DNA of 10,386 nucleotides from Baffinella frigidus (taxonomy: Eukaryota > Cryptophyceae > Cryptomonadales > Baffinellaceae), in contig MU646723.1 in the NCBI GenBank assembly GCA_026770585.1, forward strand, positions 343,113 to 353,498. The letters are read 5' to 3'. The notes below the pieces were generated by a model. The model was given only the letters and a program-made list of their open reading frames with translations, had not been told where the DNA came from and made no database searches. Both the position numbers and the translations under genes were made by a program. Below, in pieces: positions 10,332 to 10,386 of the stretch; positions within the stretch are counted from its first letter, which is position 1; every line of letters starts with the position of its first letter.

Positions 10332-10386
10332 GGGTGTAGGGTGTAGGGTGTGGGGTGTAGGGTGTAGGGTGTAGGGTGTAGGGTGT
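10332..10386. repeat. TGTAGGG telomere-like array, open at right edge
   Basis: Seven full heptamers GGGTGTA (one is GGGTGTG) and a partial one reach the last base. The unit differs from plant-type TTTAGGG by one base. The G-rich strand points rightward, the orientation expected for a right-hand chromosome end, but interstitial relics of the same type occur at 2951, 8323 and 8652. Either subtelomeric DNA or an interstitial array. Confidence 0.93.

Noticed and set aside
10060-10374. 104-codon frame across family A copy A4 and the terminal repeats
   Set aside because: The first part is also produced by A1 and comes from the hairpin arm; the rest is minisatellite and telomere-like array.

Overview
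The window looks like repeat-dense, non-coding nuclear DNA of a eukaryote, most likely an alga or another protist. Four observations support this. There are no operons, no bacterial-style genes, no tRNA and no rRNA. Several families of short palindromic elements resemble MITEs (miniature inverted-repeat transposable elements). Micro- and minisatellites are abundant, including CCCTAAA-type and TGTAGGG arrays related to the plant/green-algal telomere repeat. One short stretch (6209-6298) has a coding-like GC3 of 30/30 between AG and GT dinucleotides. I cannot name the species. Most long reading frames are chance openings, often produced by the palindromes themselves.

Layout. 1-110: 22-bp satellite entering from the left edge. 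205-497: two ~122-bp palindromes (family B). 666-1030: duplicated 64-bp block with a 26-bp perfect palindrome. 1186-1339: a 154-bp palindrome (family D). 1599-2111: a 214-bp tandem repeat, about 2.4 copies. 2495-2959: a GC-rich open frame, the best long CDS candidate. 3353-3944: family C and H palindromes. 4069-4579: TA microsatellite and minisatellites. 4608-5487: an array of broken copies of a coding-like motif (AQVDDIEFVLSGLDSS), mixed with truncated family A and B elements. 5467-5532: CCCTCCCTAAA array. 5781-6038: divergent 214-bp unit and a CT-rich minisatellite. 6209-6298: isolated exon candidate.

The right half (6300-10200) is dominated by mobile elements. Family A is the clearest: three full copies of exactly 166 bp (7123, 8778, 10022), a 188-bp variant (7612) and a half copy (4943). 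All four full-length copies have perfect 4-bp target-site duplications. Families C, F, J, K and B surround them, and some are nested, such as the C element at 9613-9784 inside a B element. Two related coding relics (7420-7617, and 7888-7926 plus 8279-8320) are truncated or split by elements. The window ends in a 12-bp minisatellite and a TGTAGGG array running off the right edge.

No transposase is visible, so every element here would be non-autonomous and depend on enzymes encoded elsewhere. No gene pathway is supported. The biology on offer is element architecture, insertion chronology and gene-fragment decay. All repeat matches were made by eye; no alignment, database or RNA evidence was available.
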